DNA of 64,000 nt from Duganella sp. BuS-21 (GCA_041874725.1 CP097466.1:992001-1056000), one strand, 5' to 3'. Positions 8,307 to 18,324 are shown, counted from the first letter of the stretch. The notes: generated by a model from the letters alone, not told the origin. Numbers and translations are program-made.

Positions 8307-9875
8307 ATGATGCTGAAATTCTTGCGCCTGCTGAAAATCCTGCGGGTATCGGTGCGTTACGGCCTCGACGAAATTGCCATCTCCGGTTTGAAAAAACCGC
8401 GCATTACCAAGCTGATCGATACGGTGTTTTTCTGGCGCGACCTGTCGGCCCCGCGCGGGGTACGCCTGCGCATGGCGCTGGAGGAGCTGGGACCGATCTT
8501 CGTCAAGTTCGGCCAGGTGCTGTCGACCCGTAGCGACTTGATTCCCGCCGACCTGGTGGTCGAGCTGGCGCGCCTGCAGGACCGCGTACCGCCGTTCGAT
8601 TCCGACCTGGCCATCGCGCAGATCCGCAAGTCGCTGGGCGCCCATCCGGACCAGCTGTTTGCCGCCTTCGAGCGCACGCCGGTGGCCTCGGCCTCGATCG
8701 CGCAGGTACACTTCGCGACGTTGAAGGACGGCCGCCAGGTGGCGGTCAAGGTGCTGCGTCCGGGCATGAAGAAGTCGATCGACGACGACGTCGCGCTGAT
8801 GCACATCGCCGCCGACTGGATCAGCAACCTGTGGGCCGACAGCAAGCGCCTCAAGCCGCGCGAGGTGGTGGCCGAGTTCGACAAATACCTGCACGACGAG
8901 CTGGACCTGATGCGCGAAGCGGCCAACGCCAGCCAGCTGCGCCGCAACTTCGCCGATTCCAAGCTGCTGCTGGTGCCGGAGATGCATTGGGACTTTTGCT
9001 CGTCCAGCGTGATCGTCATGGAGCGCATGAACGGCATTCCGGTGTCGCAGATCGACCGCCTGGAAGCGGCCGGCGTGGACTTGAAAAAACTGTCCAGCGA
9101 TGGTGTGGAGATCTTCTTCACCCAGGTGTTCCGCGACGGTTTCTTCCACGCTGATATGCACCCGGGGAACATCCTGGTGTCGGTGGAGCCGGAAACGTTC
9201 GGCCGCTACATCGCACTCGACTTCGGCATCGTCGGCACGCTCAACGATTTCGACAAGGATTACCTGTCGCAGAACTTCCTGGCCTTCTTCCGCCGCGACT
9301 ACAAGCGTGTGGCCGAGGCCCATATCGAGTCCGGCTGGGCGCCGAAAGAGACCCGCGTGGACGAGCTGGAATCGGCCGTGCGCGCCTGCTGCGAACCGAT
9401 CTTCGACCGGCCGCTGAAAGACATCTCCTTCGGCCAGATTCTGCTGCGCCTGTTCCAGACCTCGCGCCGTTTCAACGTGGAAGTGCAGCCGCAGCTGGTG
9501 CTGCTGCAAAAGACCCTGCTGAATATCGAAGGCCTGGGCCGCCAGCTCGACCCCGACCTGGACCTGTGGAAGACCGCCAAGCCGTATCTGGAAAACTGGA
9601 TGGCCGAGCAGGTCGGCGTGACCGGCTTCATGCAGCGCCTGAAGGCGGAAGCGCCGCGCTATGCGCACATCTTCCCGCAACTGCCGCGCCTGGTCCATCA
9701 GGCGCTGGAGCGCCATGCGGAACGGCCGTCCGACAACAGCGAGTTACTCAAGGTCTTGATCAGCGAACAGCAGCGCACCAATCGCCTGCTGGCCTTGGTG
9801 ATCTACGTCGCCAGCGCGGTCGGGCTGGGCGTGGCGGCGTTCCAGCTGTATCTGCGCTACCACCACCTGCTGTAA
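8307..9875 (+). CDS. ubiB: Ubiquinone biosynthesis kinase-like protein UbiB
   Basis: 522 residues, the usual UbiB length. The atypical-kinase signatures are present: the KxGQ motif [16 protein letters not shown] (about 64-80), the alanine-rich nucleotide loop ASASIAQVH (about 130-138), the catalytic lysine in VAVKVLRPG (about 145), [11 protein letters not shown] (about 280) and the DFG segment ALDFGIVG (about 303). Two hydrophobic segments at the C-terminus (about 490-520) anchor it in the inner membrane. UbiB is an ATPase needed for ubiquinone synthesis, probably extracting lipid intermediates. It follows ubiJ immediately. Confidence 0.96.
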   Translation: MMLKFLRLLKILRVSVRYGLDEIAISGLKKPRITKLIDTVFFWRDLSAPRGVRLRMALEELGPIFVKFGQVLSTRSDLIPADLVVELARLQDRVPPFDSDLAIAQIRKSLGAHPDQLFAAFERTPVASASIAQVHFATLKDGRQVAVKVLRPGMKKSIDDDVALMHIAADWISNLWADSKRLKPREVVAEFDKYLHDELDLMREAANASQLRRNFADSKLLLVPEMHWDFCSSSVIVMERMNGIPVSQIDRLEAAGVDLKKLSSDGVEIFFTQVFRDGFFHADMHPGNILVSVEPETFGRYIALDFGIVGTLNDFDKDYLSQNFLAFFRRDYKRVAEAHIESGWAPKETRVDELESAVRACCEPIFDRPLKDISFGQILLRLFQTSRRFNVEVQPQLVLLQKTLLNIEGLGRQLDPDLDLWKTAKPYLENWMAEQVGVTGFMQRLKAEAPRYAHIFPQLPRLVHQALERHAERPSDNSELLKVLISEQQRTNRLLALVIYVASAVGLGVAAFQLYLRYHHLL

Positions 9876-9880
9876 CAGCC

Positions 9881-10474
9881 ATGGCGGATTTCCAGCAGCG
9901 CGATCCATTGTCGCCGGCGTTCTGGGATGAGCGCTTCCAGCGCCACTTCACGCCTTGGGACCAAGGCGGCGTGCCACAAGCGCTGCGCGACTTCGCCGCC
10001 GCCAGCGGTCCGCTGACCACACTGATTCCGGGCTGCGGCGCGGCCTACGAGCTGGCCTGGCTGGCCGGATTGGGTTGGGATGCGAGCGCCATCGATTTCT
10101 CGCCGGCCGCAGTGGCGCAGGCCAGGGCGGCGGCGGGTGCGCACGCGGCGCGCGTGGTCGAGGCGGATTTCTTTGCGTGGCAGCCGGCGGCGCCGCTGCA
10201 ATTGATCTACGAGCGGGCTTTTCTGTGCGCCATGCCGCGCGCCATGTGGCCGCAAGTGGCGGCGCGCTGGGCGCAGTTGTTGGCGCCCGGCGCGCTGCTG
10301 GCAGGTTATTTTTTCTTTGACGACGCATCCAAGGGGCCGCCGTTCGGCATCGCCCGCGTGCAGCTCGACGCGCTGCTGCAGGCCGACTTCGAGTGTATCG
10401 TCGACCAGGCGCCCAGCGACTCGATCCCGATTTTTGCGGGCAAGGAGCGCTGGATGATCTGGCGGCGGCGCTAG
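9881..10474 (+). CDS. SAM-dependent methyltransferase, thiopurine methyltransferase-like
   Basis: 197 residues beginning MADFQQRDPLSPAFWDERFQ, 5 bp after ubiB. Features of the TPMT-like family are visible: FWDERF and TPWDQGGVPQAL near the N-terminus, the SAM motif TLIPGCGAAYELAWLAGLGW (about 48-67), AIDFSPAAV (about 71), and YERAFLCAMPRAMW (about 110). The in-frame upstream extension lies inside ubiB and is rejected. A role in small-molecule S- or O-methylation is likely; the substrate is unknown. It is probably cotranscribed with ubiJ-ubiB by spacing only; no function in quinone synthesis is implied. Confidence 0.85.
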   Translation: MADFQQRDPLSPAFWDERFQRHFTPWDQGGVPQALRDFAAASGPLTTLIPGCGAAYELAWLAGLGWDASAIDFSPAAVAQARAAAGAHAARVVEADFFAWQPAAPLQLIYERAFLCAMPRAMWPQVAARWAQLLAPGALLAGYFFFDDASKGPPFGIARVQLDALLQADFECIVDQAPSDSIPIFAGKERWMIWRRR

Positions 10475-10477
10475 AAT

Positions 10478-10609
10478 TTAATCGCGGCGCCGATTGTTGG
10501 GATGGTCGTCGCGGCGGTTCGGCGCCACGATCACGGCAGCCGAGGCAGGGACGGTCACCATACCGGCGGACGCCGCCAGGGCTGCGCCAAACAGAATTTT
10601 CCTGATCAT
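10478..10609 (-). CDS. Small secreted peptide, unknown
   Basis: 43 residues from the ATG at 10609, which has a near-perfect ribosome site (AGGAGGT, 5 bp before). The first 22 residues form a signal peptide (MIRKILFGAALAASAGMVTV, cleavage after ASA). The mature part is a short basic tail of about 20 residues (VIVAPNRRDDHPNN). I do not recognise a family. Short Massilia/Duganella-type secreted peptides of this form are often annotated as hypothetical. It is convergent with the methyltransferase, with 3 bp between the stops. Confidence 0.65.
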   Translation of the reverse strand: MIRKILFGAALAASAGMVTVPASAAVIVAPNRRDDHPNNRRRD

Positions 10610-10683
10610 GTTGACCTCCTCTTTGTAGGGTCGTACGACGTTATACGGAGCTTGGCCGCGCTGATCTGTGCGGCCGCACAAAC

Positions 10684-10890
10684 TTAGATATGTTTCGACA
10701 TGTCGCGCGTGCCGTTACGGGGCCGCGGCCGGCGCCGGCAGGCGTGCAGACCCACCACCACGGCCACGCACAGCACGATGGCGCGGCGGTGCAGCGGTTC
10801 TTCCGGCGTTTGCGCGGCGAATTTGTTGGCGGCCATGGTGGGCGCGGCGAGGGTGGCGCTCAGGAGCGCGGCGTACACGTATTTTTTCAT
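10684..10890 (-). CDS. Small secreted protein, unknown
   Basis: 68 residues from the ATG at 10890. The first 19 residues (MKKYVYAALLSATLAAPTM) are a clear signal peptide with an AA site. The rest includes a second hydrophobic stretch (RRAIVLCVAVVVGLHAC, about 36-52), so the product may be membrane-anchored. No family is recognised. It lies upstream of the other small secreted gene on the same strand, and the two may share a promoter. The basic C-terminal end could be non-functional sequence if the true stop were altered. Confidence is limited by size. Confidence 0.5.
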   Translation of the reverse strand: MKKYVYAALLSATLAAPTMAANKFAAQTPEEPLHRRAIVLCVAVVVGLHACRRRPRPRNGTRDMSKHI

Positions 10891-11094
10891 GATATTTCCC
10901 AAAGAATCAAAGAGTTGGCGCGTCGTCGGTCGAGGACAGCAAAACCAGGCGCGATTCAGGGGTTGGGAAATCTACGCATTACAGGCAGCATTAAATCATG
11001 CGCTACAACAATATGCGAATAGATTTTTGCTATGAAATCGATTACTCCAAGGCTGTGGGTTTCGGGAAACAGGCAGGGTGCCGGCAAAAGGCTT

Positions 11095-11100
11095 TATAAT
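11095..11100 (+). promoter_or_regulatory. Putative -10 box for the fmdB-DUF502-aspS operon
   Basis: A perfect TATAAT lies 32 bp before the FmdB-family start. No clear -35 is seen. The region just upstream (10891-11094) shows no gene. Confidence 0.45.
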
Positions 11101-11132
11101 TCAGGGTTTTGATGATTTTTGCGGAGTAATTG

Positions 11133-11417
11133 ATGCCGATCTATGCGTACCGCTGCGAGGCATGTGGTTTTGCCAAGGATGTTTTGCAGAAGATGTCCGA
11201 CCCGCAGCTGACTGTTTGCCCCGAGTGCGGCAAGGAGTCGTTTAAAAAGCAAGTAACCGCCGCCGGCTTCCAGCTCAAGGGCTCGGGTTGGTATGTGACC
11301 GATTTCCGTGGCGGCACGCCGCCGGCGACCGGCACCACGACCGCTCCGGCCAAGAGCGACGCCGCGCCTTCGGCCGCCCCCAAGCCCACGCCATCGGGCG
11401 GTTCCAGCGACAACTGA
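11133..11417 (+). CDS. FmdB-family zinc-ribbon protein
   Basis: 94 residues starting MPIYAYRCEACGFAKDVLQK. Two CxxC pairs, CEAC (about 8-11) and CPEC (about 29-32), form the zinc ribbon; SGWYVTDFRG at about 53 is the usual second conserved block. The tail is rich in Ala, Pro, Ser and Thr and is likely disordered. FmdB-family proteins are small putative regulators of unknown action. The gene order fmdB-DUF502-aspS is typical of betaproteobacteria and supports cotranscription with aspS. The start is set by a GGAG site 7 bp upstream. Confidence 0.93.
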   Translation: MPIYAYRCEACGFAKDVLQKMSDPQLTVCPECGKESFKKQVTAAGFQLKGSGWYVTDFRGGTPPATGTTTAPAKSDAAPSAAPKPTPSGGSSDN

Positions 11418-11447
11418 AAGCGACCCATCCACCACCCTAGGAATTCG

Positions 11448-12074
11448 ATGCGTAAATACTTCATTACCGGCCTGCTGATTCTGGTGCCCCTGGCGATTAC
11501 CGCCTGGGTGCTGAATCTGGTCATCAGCACCATGGACCAGTCGCTGCTGTTCGTGCCGGAGCGCTGGCAGCCGCGCACCCTGGTGGGCTTCGATATCCCG
11601 GGCCTGGGCACGTTGCTGACCATCCTCATCGTGTTCCTGACCGGCCTGCTGACCAACAACCTGGTCGGCAACTACGTGGTCAAGCTGTGGGAAAAACTGC
11701 TGACCCGCATTCCGGTGGTCAGCTCGCTGTATTCGAGTGTCAAGCAGGTGTCGGACACGCTGTTCTCGTCGTCCGGCAATGCCTTCCGCAAGGCGGTGCT
11801 GATTCCCTACCCGCACCAGAATTCGTGGACCATCGCCTTCCTGACCGGCGCCCCGGGCGGCGACGTGAAGAACCACCTGGTCGGCGAGTTCGTCAGCGTG
11901 TACGTGCCGACCACGCCGAATCCGACCTCGGGCTTTTTCCTGATGCTGGCCAAGAAGGATGTGGTCGAACTCGACATGAGTGTCGACGCGGCCCTGAAGT
12001 ACATTGTTTCGATGGGGGTGGTGGCGCCTGAAGATGCGCCCAAAGTCATCCTCCAAGAAACCAAGATTAACTGA
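11448..12074 (+). CDS. DUF502-family membrane protein
   Basis: 208 residues with two N-terminal membrane segments ([20 protein letters not shown] and about 55-75, [19 protein letters not shown]). The conserved soluble part contains [19 protein letters not shown] (about 85-103) and [20 protein letters not shown] (about 155-174), which are characteristic of DUF502. The function is unknown; the family is widespread in proteobacteria and is normally next to aspS in this group. It lies 30 bp after the FmdB-family gene and 29 bp before aspS. Confidence 0.93.
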   Translation: MRKYFITGLLILVPLAITAWVLNLVISTMDQSLLFVPERWQPRTLVGFDIPGLGTLLTILIVFLTGLLTNNLVGNYVVKLWEKLLTRIPVVSSLYSSVKQVSDTLFSSSGNAFRKAVLIPYPHQNSWTIAFLTGAPGGDVKNHLVGEFVSVYVPTTPNPTSGFFLMLAKKDVVELDMSVDAALKYIVSMGVVAPEDAPKVILQETKIN

Positions 12075-12103
12075 GTAACACTAACCTGAACCGAGAAATA
12101 AAC

Positions 12104-13912
12104 ATGTCCTCAATGCGTACTCATTACTGCGGCCTCACCACTGAAGCGCTGCTTGGCCAAACCGTCAGCCTGTGCGGCTGGGTACATCGTCGCCGCGATC
12201 ACGGCGGTGTGATCTTCATCGACCTGCGCGACCGCGAAGGCCTGGTGCAAGTGGTATGCAATCCGGAACAGGCAGAAGTGTTCAAAGCCGCCGAAGCCGT
12301 GCGCAACGAGTTCTGCCTGCGCGTGACCGGTGTGGTCAAGGATCGCCTGGCCGGCACCGTCAACAACAACCTGAAATCGGGCAAGATCGAAGTGGTGTGC
12401 TCGCAACTGGAAGTGTTGAACGCCTCCGTGGCCGTGCCGTTCCAGCTGGACGACGACAATCTGTCGGAAACCACCCGCCTGACGCACCGCGTGCTGGACC
12501 TGCGTCGCCCGCAGATGCAGAACAACCTGCGCCTGCGCTACAAGGTCACCATGGAAGTGCGCAAGTACCTCGACGACCTGGGTTTCATCGACATCGAAAC
12601 CCCGATGCTGACCAAGTCGACCCCGGAAGGCGCGCGCGACTACCTGGTGCCGTCGCGCGTCAACGCCGGCAGCTTCTTCGCGCTGCCGCAGTCGCCGCAG
12701 CTGTTCAAGCAGCTGCTGATGGTGGCCAACTTCGACCGCTACTACCAGATCACCAAGTGCTTCCGCGACGAAGACCTGCGCGCCGACCGCCAGCCGGAAT
12801 TCACCCAGATCGACTGCGAAACCTCGTTCCTGACCGAACAGGAAATCCGCGACCTGTTCGAAGACATGATCCGCAAAACGTTCAAGAACACCATGGACGT
12901 CGACCTGCCTAACCCATTCCCGGTGATGAACTTCTCGGAAGCCATGGGCAGCTACGGTTCGGACAAGCCGGACATGCGCGTCAAGCTGCAGTTCACCGAA
13001 CTGACCGAAGTGGTCAAGAACGTCGAGTTCAAGATCTTCAACAGCGCCGCCAACCTGCCGAACGGCCGCGTGGTCGGCCTGCGCGTACCGAAAGGCGGTT
13101 CGATGCCGCGTTCGGAAATCGATGCCTACACCCAGTTCGTCGCCATCTACGGCGCACGCGGCCTGGCTTACATCAAGGTCAACGAGAAGGCCAAAGGCCG
13201 CGACGGCCTGCAATCGCCGATCGTCAAATCGATCGACGACGCCACCCTGGCCACCATCCTGGAACTGACCGGCGCCGAAGACGGCGACCTGATCTTCTTC
13301 GGTGCGGACAAGGCCAAGGTCGTCAACGACGCCATCGGCGCGCTGCGCGTGAAGATCGGCCACTCGGAATTCGGCAAGGCCGCCGGCCTGTTCGACGACG
13401 TCTGGGCGCCGCTGTGGGTGATCGACTTCCCGATGTTCGAATACGACGAAGAGGCGGATCGCTGGACCGCGACCCACCACCCGTTCACCGCGCCGAAAGA
13501 CGGTCATGAAGACTGGCTGGAAACCAATCCGGGCGCCTGCATCGCCAAGGCCTACGACATGGTGCTGAACGGCTGGGAACTGGGCGGCGGTTCGATCCGT
13601 ATCCACCGCGAAGACGTGCAGTCGAAAGTGTTCCGCGCGCTGAAGATCGACGCCGACGAAGCCCGCCTGAAGTTCGGCTTCCTGCTCGACGCGCTGCAAT
13701 ACGGCGCGCCGCCGCATGGCGGCCTGGCATTCGGCCTGGACCGTATCGTGACCCTGATGACCAAGTCCGATTCGATCCGCGACGTGATCGCCTTCCCGAA
13801 AACCCAGCGCGCGCAGGATCTGCTGACCCACGCGCCGTCGGAAGTGGACGAGAAGCAGCTCAAAGAGCTGCACATCCGCCTGCGTACCGCCGAGCCTAAA
13901 GTGGCCGGCTAA
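12104..13912 (+). CDS. aspS: Aspartate-tRNA ligase
   Basis: 602 residues, the size of bacterial AspRS with the GAD insertion domain. The N-terminal OB fold has [20 protein letters not shown] and [18 protein letters not shown]. Class II motif 2 is [20 protein letters not shown] (about 215-234), and motif 3 is [14 protein letters not shown] near 540. The enzyme charges tRNA-Asp; many betaproteobacteria lack AsnRS and use a non-discriminating form with GatCAB, but that cannot be judged here. The more usual start MRTHYCG is 9 bp downstream, at 12113, and is equally possible. Confidence 0.98.
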   Translation: MSSMRTHYCGLTTEALLGQTVSLCGWVHRRRDHGGVIFIDLRDREGLVQVVCNPEQAEVFKAAEAVRNEFCLRVTGVVKDRLAGTVNNNLKSGKIEVVCSQLEVLNASVAVPFQLDDDNLSETTRLTHRVLDLRRPQMQNNLRLRYKVTMEVRKYLDDLGFIDIETPMLTKSTPEGARDYLVPSRVNAGSFFALPQSPQLFKQLLMVANFDRYYQITKCFRDEDLRADRQPEFTQIDCETSFLTEQEIRDLFEDMIRKTFKNTMDVDLPNPFPVMNFSEAMGSYGSDKPDMRVKLQFTELTEVVKNVEFKIFNSAANLPNGRVVGLRVPKGGSMPRSEIDAYTQFVAIYGARGLAYIKVNEKAKGRDGLQSPIVKSIDDATLATILELTGAEDGDLIFFGADKAKVVNDAIGALRVKIGHSEFGKAAGLFDDVWAPLWVIDFPMFEYDEEADRWTATHHPFTAPKDGHEDWLETNPGACIAKAYDMVLNGWELGGGSIRIHREDVQSKVFRALKIDADEARLKFGFLLDALQYGAPPHGGLAFGLDRIVTLMTKSDSIRDVIAFPKTQRAQDLLTHAPSEVDEKQLKELHIRLRTAEPKVAG

Positions 13913-13923
13913 TGTAGCAATGG

Positions 13924-13950
13924 AAAAGGCGCCTCGGCGCCTTTTCTTTT
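13924..13950 (+). terminator. Intrinsic terminator after aspS
   Basis: AAAAGGCGC and GCGCCTTTT form a stem around CTCG, followed by CTTTT. It lies between aspS and nudB, so nudB may be expressed partly by readthrough. Confidence 0.85.
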
Positions 13951-13959
13951 ATCGGACCT

Positions 13960-14412
13960 ATGAAGCCCTACAAGATTCCTGAATCGGTGCTGGTGGTGAT
14001 CCACACGGCCGACCTGCAAGTGCTGCTGATCGAGCGCGCCGACAAGCCGGGCTTCTGGCAGTCGGTGACCGGCTCGCTGGACGCGGTCGACGAGCCGCTG
14101 CTGGTGACGGCCGCGCGCGAGCTGTTCGAAGAAACCGGCATTGTCGCCGACGGTGAGCGCATCGCCCTGCGCGACTGGCGGCTGGCCAACGTCTACACCA
14201 TCTACCCGGTCTGGCGCCACCGCTACGCGCCGGGCGTGACGGAAAACACCGAGCACGTCTTCAGCGTCGAAGTGCCGCGCGACATCGCCATCACGCTCAG
14301 CCCGCGCGAACACCTGCATTACGTCTGGCTGCCCTACCTGGAGGCCGCCGACCGATGCTTCTCCTCCTCCAACGCCGAAGCCATCCTGCAGCTCCCCCGG
14401 CAGCTGCGCTAG
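13960..14412 (+). CDS. nudB: Dihydroneopterin triphosphate diphosphatase NudB
   Basis: 150 residues. The Nudix box spans about residues 38-60 (GSLDAVDEPLLVTAARELFE, then ETGI), which fits GX5EX7REUXEEXGU. The start MKPYKIPESVLVVIHTADLQ and the segments FWQSVTGSLD and LSPREHLHYVWLP are typical of NudB. It removes pyrophosphate from dihydroneopterin triphosphate in folate synthesis. The position after aspS is the usual one in betaproteobacteria. The terminator between aspS and this gene suggests reduced or separate expression. Confidence 0.93.
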   Translation: MKPYKIPESVLVVIHTADLQVLLIERADKPGFWQSVTGSLDAVDEPLLVTAARELFEETGIVADGERIALRDWRLANVYTIYPVWRHRYAPGVTENTEHVFSVEVPRDIAITLSPREHLHYVWLPYLEAADRCFSSSNAEAILQLPRQLR

Positions 14413-14488
14413 TTTGATCCGGCTCCATCGGCAGCTGGCAAATGCGGCCTAGCATCGGAGTTGATTTCAACTCTGTACGCCGCTTGCC

Positions 14489-14734
14489 ATGCCTGTCATC
14501 TTGCGCTACAAAGGTTATGCGCTGTTCTTCTTTTCGAGCGAGGGCGAGCCGCGCGAGCCCATGCATGTCCATGTGCGCGGACAGGGCGGTGAGGCCAAAA
14601 TCTGGCTGGAACCGGAGGTAAAGGTGGCGAGGTCGCGGGACATTCCTGCGCAAACCTTGCGTGAGCTTGTCCGGCTGGTGCGCCAACAGCGCGGGCTATT
14701 TGTGTACAGTTGGAAGGACTACTTCAATGAATAA
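14489..14734 (+). CDS. DUF4160 domain protein
   Basis: 81 residues: MPVILRYKGYALFFFSSEGE, then REPMHVHVRGQGGEAKIWLE, then ending in YSWKDYFNE. The HVHV segment and the FFSSEG motif are typical of DUF4160. The function is not established; the family is often found as a two-gene cassette with DUF2442, as here, and such pairs resemble toxin-antitoxin modules in layout. The stop overlaps the start of the next gene by 8 bp. No clear promoter is seen in the 76-bp gap after nudB. Confidence 0.85.
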   Translation: MPVILRYKGYALFFFSSEGEPREPMHVHVRGQGGEAKIWLEPEVKVARSRDIPAQTLRELVRLVRQQRGLFVYSWKDYFNE

Positions 14735-14990
14735 CGCATTTGCTTCGAAACTGTCTTTCGATGACGATTACATGTGGGTACATCTCATTGATGGCCGCAG
14801 GTTGGGCGTGCCGCTGAACTTCTTCCCGCGTTTGCAGAACGCCACACCCGAGCAGCGTTTGCATTATATTTTCAGCGGCAACGGACAAGGTCTTCATTGG
14901 GATGAGCTCAATGAAGACATTAGTGTTGAGCATCTCTTGATGGGACATGCTGATACGACGAATAAGCGTACCATCAAGCGACTGGCCTGA
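14727..14990 (+). CDS. DUF2442 domain protein
   Basis: 87 residues from the ATG at 14727 (MNNAFASKLSFDDDYMWVHL). IDGRRLGVPLNFFPRLQNAT (about 21-40) and GLHWDELNEDISVEHLLMG (about 54-72) match DUF2442 proteins, which are small and often paired with DUF4160. Upstream in-frame extensions lie inside the DUF4160 gene and are rejected. The 8-bp overlap implies coupled translation. The role is unknown; a nucleic-acid or partner-binding regulator of the first protein is only an inference. Confidence 0.85.
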   Translation: MNNAFASKLSFDDDYMWVHLIDGRRLGVPLNFFPRLQNATPEQRLHYIFSGNGQGLHWDELNEDISVEHLLMGHADTTNKRTIKRLA

Positions 14991-15068
14991 GCATCGATAG
15001 ATGGCGGCATCCAGCGACTCACGCTATGTGCGCAGCCGTACATCGGGATGGGCGATCTCGGGAGTAAA

Positions 15069-15893
15069 ATGGTCGGCATGAAAATTCGAGTCGCTACCTA
15101 CAATATCCACAAGGGCGTGTCCGCCATCCGCGCCGAACCGCGCGTGCTGGCGCTGAAACAGGCGATCGGCATGTTCGACGCCGATGTGGTTTTTTTGCAA
15201 GAGGTACAGGGCAAACACGACCTGAAAGCCGCCAAATACGGGGCTGAGCACCTCGGCCACCGGCATTGGCCCGCTGCAGCGCAGCATGAATATTTCGCCG
15301 GCGAGTCGCGCCATCTGCATGCCGCCTACGGCATGAACGCGGTGTACGACCACGGCCACCACGGCAACGCGCTGCTCAGTGCTTTCCCGATCGCCAGCCA
15401 GGTCAACCGCGACGTGTCCGACCACGCCTACGAGCAGCGCGGCATCCTGCACTGCGTGTTGCACACGCCGCACGGGCCGGTGCATTGCTACGTGGTGCAC
15501 CTCGGCCTGTTCGAGAGCGGCCGCCGGCGCCAGACGCAGGCGCTGATCTCGGCGGTGCAGGAAACCGCACCCAACGGCGAGCCGGTGGTGATCGCCGGCG
15601 ATTTCAACGACTGGCGCAACACCTTGAGCGCGGAACTGCGCAACGCCCTCGGCGTGCGCGAGGCATTCGATGAAATCGAGGGCAACTCGGCGCTTGACGA
15701 GATCCTGCGCAAGCTGCGCCGCAAGGCCAGCGTGGCGCCGGCCCGCACCTTCCCTGCCGGCCTGCCGTTCTTCCGCCTGGACCGCATTTATGTGCGCGGC
15801 TTCAAGGTGGAGACGGCGCAGGTCATGCATGGTAGCCTGTGGGCCAAGCTCTCGGACCACGCTCCCATCGTCGCCTCGCTGACGCTGTCATGA
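15069..15893 (+). CDS. Endonuclease/exonuclease/phosphatase-family protein
   Basis: About 274 residues; the start at 15069 has a GGAG site 4 bp upstream, but 15078 (MKIRVATYN) is also possible. EEP-fold motifs are present: RVATYNIHKG at the N-terminus, VVFLQEVQG (about 45), IAGDFNDWRN (about 180), LDRIYVRG (about 240) and the final SDHAPIVA. These are the metal-binding and catalytic elements of the DNase I-like superfamily. In several betaproteobacteria this gene precedes clsB, as here, 10 bp away, which suggests a role in phospholipid or membrane metabolism, but the substrate is unknown. Confidence 0.88.
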   Translation: MVGMKIRVATYNIHKGVSAIRAEPRVLALKQAIGMFDADVVFLQEVQGKHDLKAAKYGAEHLGHRHWPAAAQHEYFAGESRHLHAAYGMNAVYDHGHHGNALLSAFPIASQVNRDVSDHAYEQRGILHCVLHTPHGPVHCYVVHLGLFESGRRRQTQALISAVQETAPNGEPVVIAGDFNDWRNTLSAELRNALGVREAFDEIEGNSALDEILRKLRRKASVAPARTFPAGLPFFRLDRIYVRGFKVETAQVMHGSLWAKLSDHAPIVASLTLS

Positions 15894-15903
15894 AGCACTT
15901 ACT

Positions 15904-17066
15904 ATGCGCACCTCTGTCAATTTCTTAGCCGATAACGAAGTCAAGCTGCTTCACACCGGCACCGATTATTTCCCTGCGCTGATCGAGGCGATCGAGAGCG
16001 CGCAGTACGAAGTCTATTTCGAGACCTATATCTTCGCCGGCGACGACACCGGCCGGAAAGTGCTGGCCGCGCTGATGGGCGCCGCCCAGCGCGGCGTGCA
16101 GGTGCGCGCGATCACCGATTGGTGGGGCACCGGCCGCCGCCAGGTCAACAGCATGCACGCGCAGCTGGCCGCCGCCGGCGTCGAGCACCGTATGTTCAAT
16201 CCGTGGTTCCGGCGCGGCGTCACGCGCACGCACCGCAAGATCTGCGTGGTGGACCGCCAGCTGGCCTTTGTCGGCGGCATCAACATCAACGATGACATGT
16301 TCTGCGACTACGATCACAGCAAGGCGCTGTCGGCGCCGCGCTGGGATTTCGCGGTGCAGGTGCGCGGCCCGCTGGTGGCCGATATCCAGACCGAGGCGGT
16401 GACGCAATGGCGCCGCCTCGGCAAGCTCAGCATCATGAAGCGCATCGGCTTGTACCGCGACATGCGCAAGGTGGAGAAGATCGCCGCCAGCCACGCCGTG
16501 CAGGCCGGCTTCGTGGTGCGCGACAACCTGCGCAACCGCAGGACCATCCAGCGCGCCTACCTGCAGGCGCTGGGCCGCGCGCGCAAGACCGTGTTGCTGG
16601 CCAATCCCTACTTCGCGCCGGGCCGCAAGTTCCGCCAGGCGCTGGCGTCGGCCGCCGAGCGCGGCGTCGAGGTGGTGCTCTTGATCGGCGTCGGCGAAAT
16701 CTGGCTGCAGGATGCGGTGGCGCACTCGTTCTACCCGAAGCTGCTTGCGGCCGGCGTCAAAGTGGTGGAATATCACAAGACGCAGCTGCACGCCAAGGTG
16801 GCGGTGATCGACGATGACTGGGCCACGGTCGGCTCCAGCAATGTGGACGGCCTGAGCCTGTTCTTGAACCAGGAAGCCAACGTGGTCATCAAGGATGCGG
16901 CGTTTGCGCAAAGCCTGCGCCGGCATATCGAACAGGCGGTTGCCGACGGCAAGGTCATCACTTATGATGACTTCGAACACGTCGGTCATGTGCGCCGCAT
17001 CGGCTACGAGATCGCGTTTGTGTTTTACAAGTTAATCATGCGGGTGTTCGCTGTGGGGAAATACGC

Positions 17067-17070
<4 letters not shown>
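15904..17070 (+). CDS. clsB: Cardiolipin synthase B
   Basis: 388 residues with two phospholipase D HKD motifs: HRKICVVDRQLAFVGGININ at about 110-130 and HAKVAVIDDDWATVGSSN at about 297-314. The N-terminal block LLHTGTDYFPALIEAIESAQ is typical of ClsB, as is the length. It has no N-terminal transmembrane pair, which distinguishes it from ClsA. It makes cardiolipin at the inner membrane from phosphatidylglycerol (and possibly from phosphatidylethanolamine, as in ClsC-type enzymes). It is downstream of an EEP-family gene and overlaps the following S4 gene by 4 bp (GTGA). Confidence 0.93.
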
Positions 17071-17438
<368 letters not shown>

Positions 17439-17510
17439 AGAAGTTTCCGACCTGCATTAACGCATCGATGCTGCGACGCAGCAATAGAACGCCACCTCTA
17501 ACGGTACTGT

Positions 17511-17538
17511 TTGACATTCACCCTCAAGTGGATAATAG
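17511..17538 (+). promoter_or_regulatory. Putative sigma-70 promoter for the TetR regulator
   Basis: A perfect TTGACA (17511-17516) is separated by 16 bp from TAATAG (17533-17538). The start codon is about 118 bp downstream, leaving a long AT-rich leader. The region 17439-17655 contains no gene. Confidence 0.5.
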
Positions 17539-17655
17539 TACGAGCGTTCGCAATTCTTTTCACACAGAGTAAATTTAAGTGGAGCAGAATATTCCTTTCT
17601 CTCCAATGATCCATTTACTTTGGGATGCAATCTTATTAATACCTCAACTAAATTT

Positions 17656-18279
17656 ATGCGCAAAGGCGAGCTAACCCGCGCTGCAATCCTCGACATGGCC
17701 CTTGATCTGGCCAGTCGCGACGGTCTGGAAGGCCTGACCATCGGATTGCTCGCAGATAAGATGAACATGAGCAAATCCGGCGTGTTCGCGCATTTCGGGT
17801 CGCGGGAAGATTTGCAGTTGGAAGTGCTGAAGCTGTATCACCATCGTTTCGAGCAGGAAGTGTTCTTCCCCAGCGTCAAAGAGCCGCGCGGCATCGCCCG
17901 CCTCAAGGCCATGTTTGCGCGCTGGGTCAAACGCGTCAGCGTGGAGGTGGCCTCGGGCTGCATCTACATCAGCGGCGCGGTCGAATACGACGACCGTCCA
18001 GGTCCGATCCGCGAAGAGCTGATGGCGATGGTCGGCGCCTGGCAGGGCGCGCTGCTGCGCTGCGTGAAGCAGTCGGTCGAATGTGGCGATCTGAAAGCCG
18101 ACACCGACCCGCAGCAGCTGGTCTACGAGATGTACGGCCTGATCCTGGCCCTGCACCACGATGCGCGCTTCCTGCGCATTCCGGGCAGCCTGGAGCGGGC
18201 GGGCAAGGGCTTCGAGCGCCTGGTCGAAACGTATCGCAATCCGCAGTCGCCGGCAGCGGTGCTGGCGCAGCTAAATTAA
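17656..18279 (+). CDS. TetR-family regulator of the beta-oxidation operon
   Basis: 207 residues from the ATG at 17656 (MRKGELTRAAILDMALDLAS). The N-terminal helix-turn-helix reads GLTIGLLADKMNMSKSGVFA then HFGSREDLQLEV. The C-terminal half resembles TetR_C-type ligand domains, with VASGCIYISGAVEYDDRPGP typical of regulators next to acyl-CoA dehydrogenase genes. Its ligand is probably an acyl-CoA, by analogy with PsrA/FadR-like regulators; this is an inference. It lies 45 bp upstream of the acyl-CoA dehydrogenase on the same strand, so it may control its own operon. An earlier TTG start (17620) has no ribosome site. Confidence 0.88.
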   Translation: MRKGELTRAAILDMALDLASRDGLEGLTIGLLADKMNMSKSGVFAHFGSREDLQLEVLKLYHHRFEQEVFFPSVKEPRGIARLKAMFARWVKRVSVEVASGCIYISGAVEYDDRPGPIREELMAMVGAWQGALLRCVKQSVECGDLKADTDPQQLVYEMYGLILALHHDARFLRIPGSLERAGKGFERLVETYRNPQSPAAVLAQLN

Positions 18280-18324
18280 CAAACGAATTCATTCAAACAC
18301 AAAAGTAGTCATCAGGAGAAAACC

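Noticed and set aside
7692..9716. 674-codon minus-strand frame opposite ubiJ/ubiB
   Set aside because: Shadow of genuine coding on the plus strand; no domain recognised.
9566..9880. Upstream in-frame extension of the methyltransferase gene
   Set aside because: It lies entirely inside ubiB; the methyltransferase begins MADFQQRD at 9881.
12110..13873. 587-codon minus-strand frame opposite aspS
   Set aside because: Shadow frame; aspS is unmistakable.
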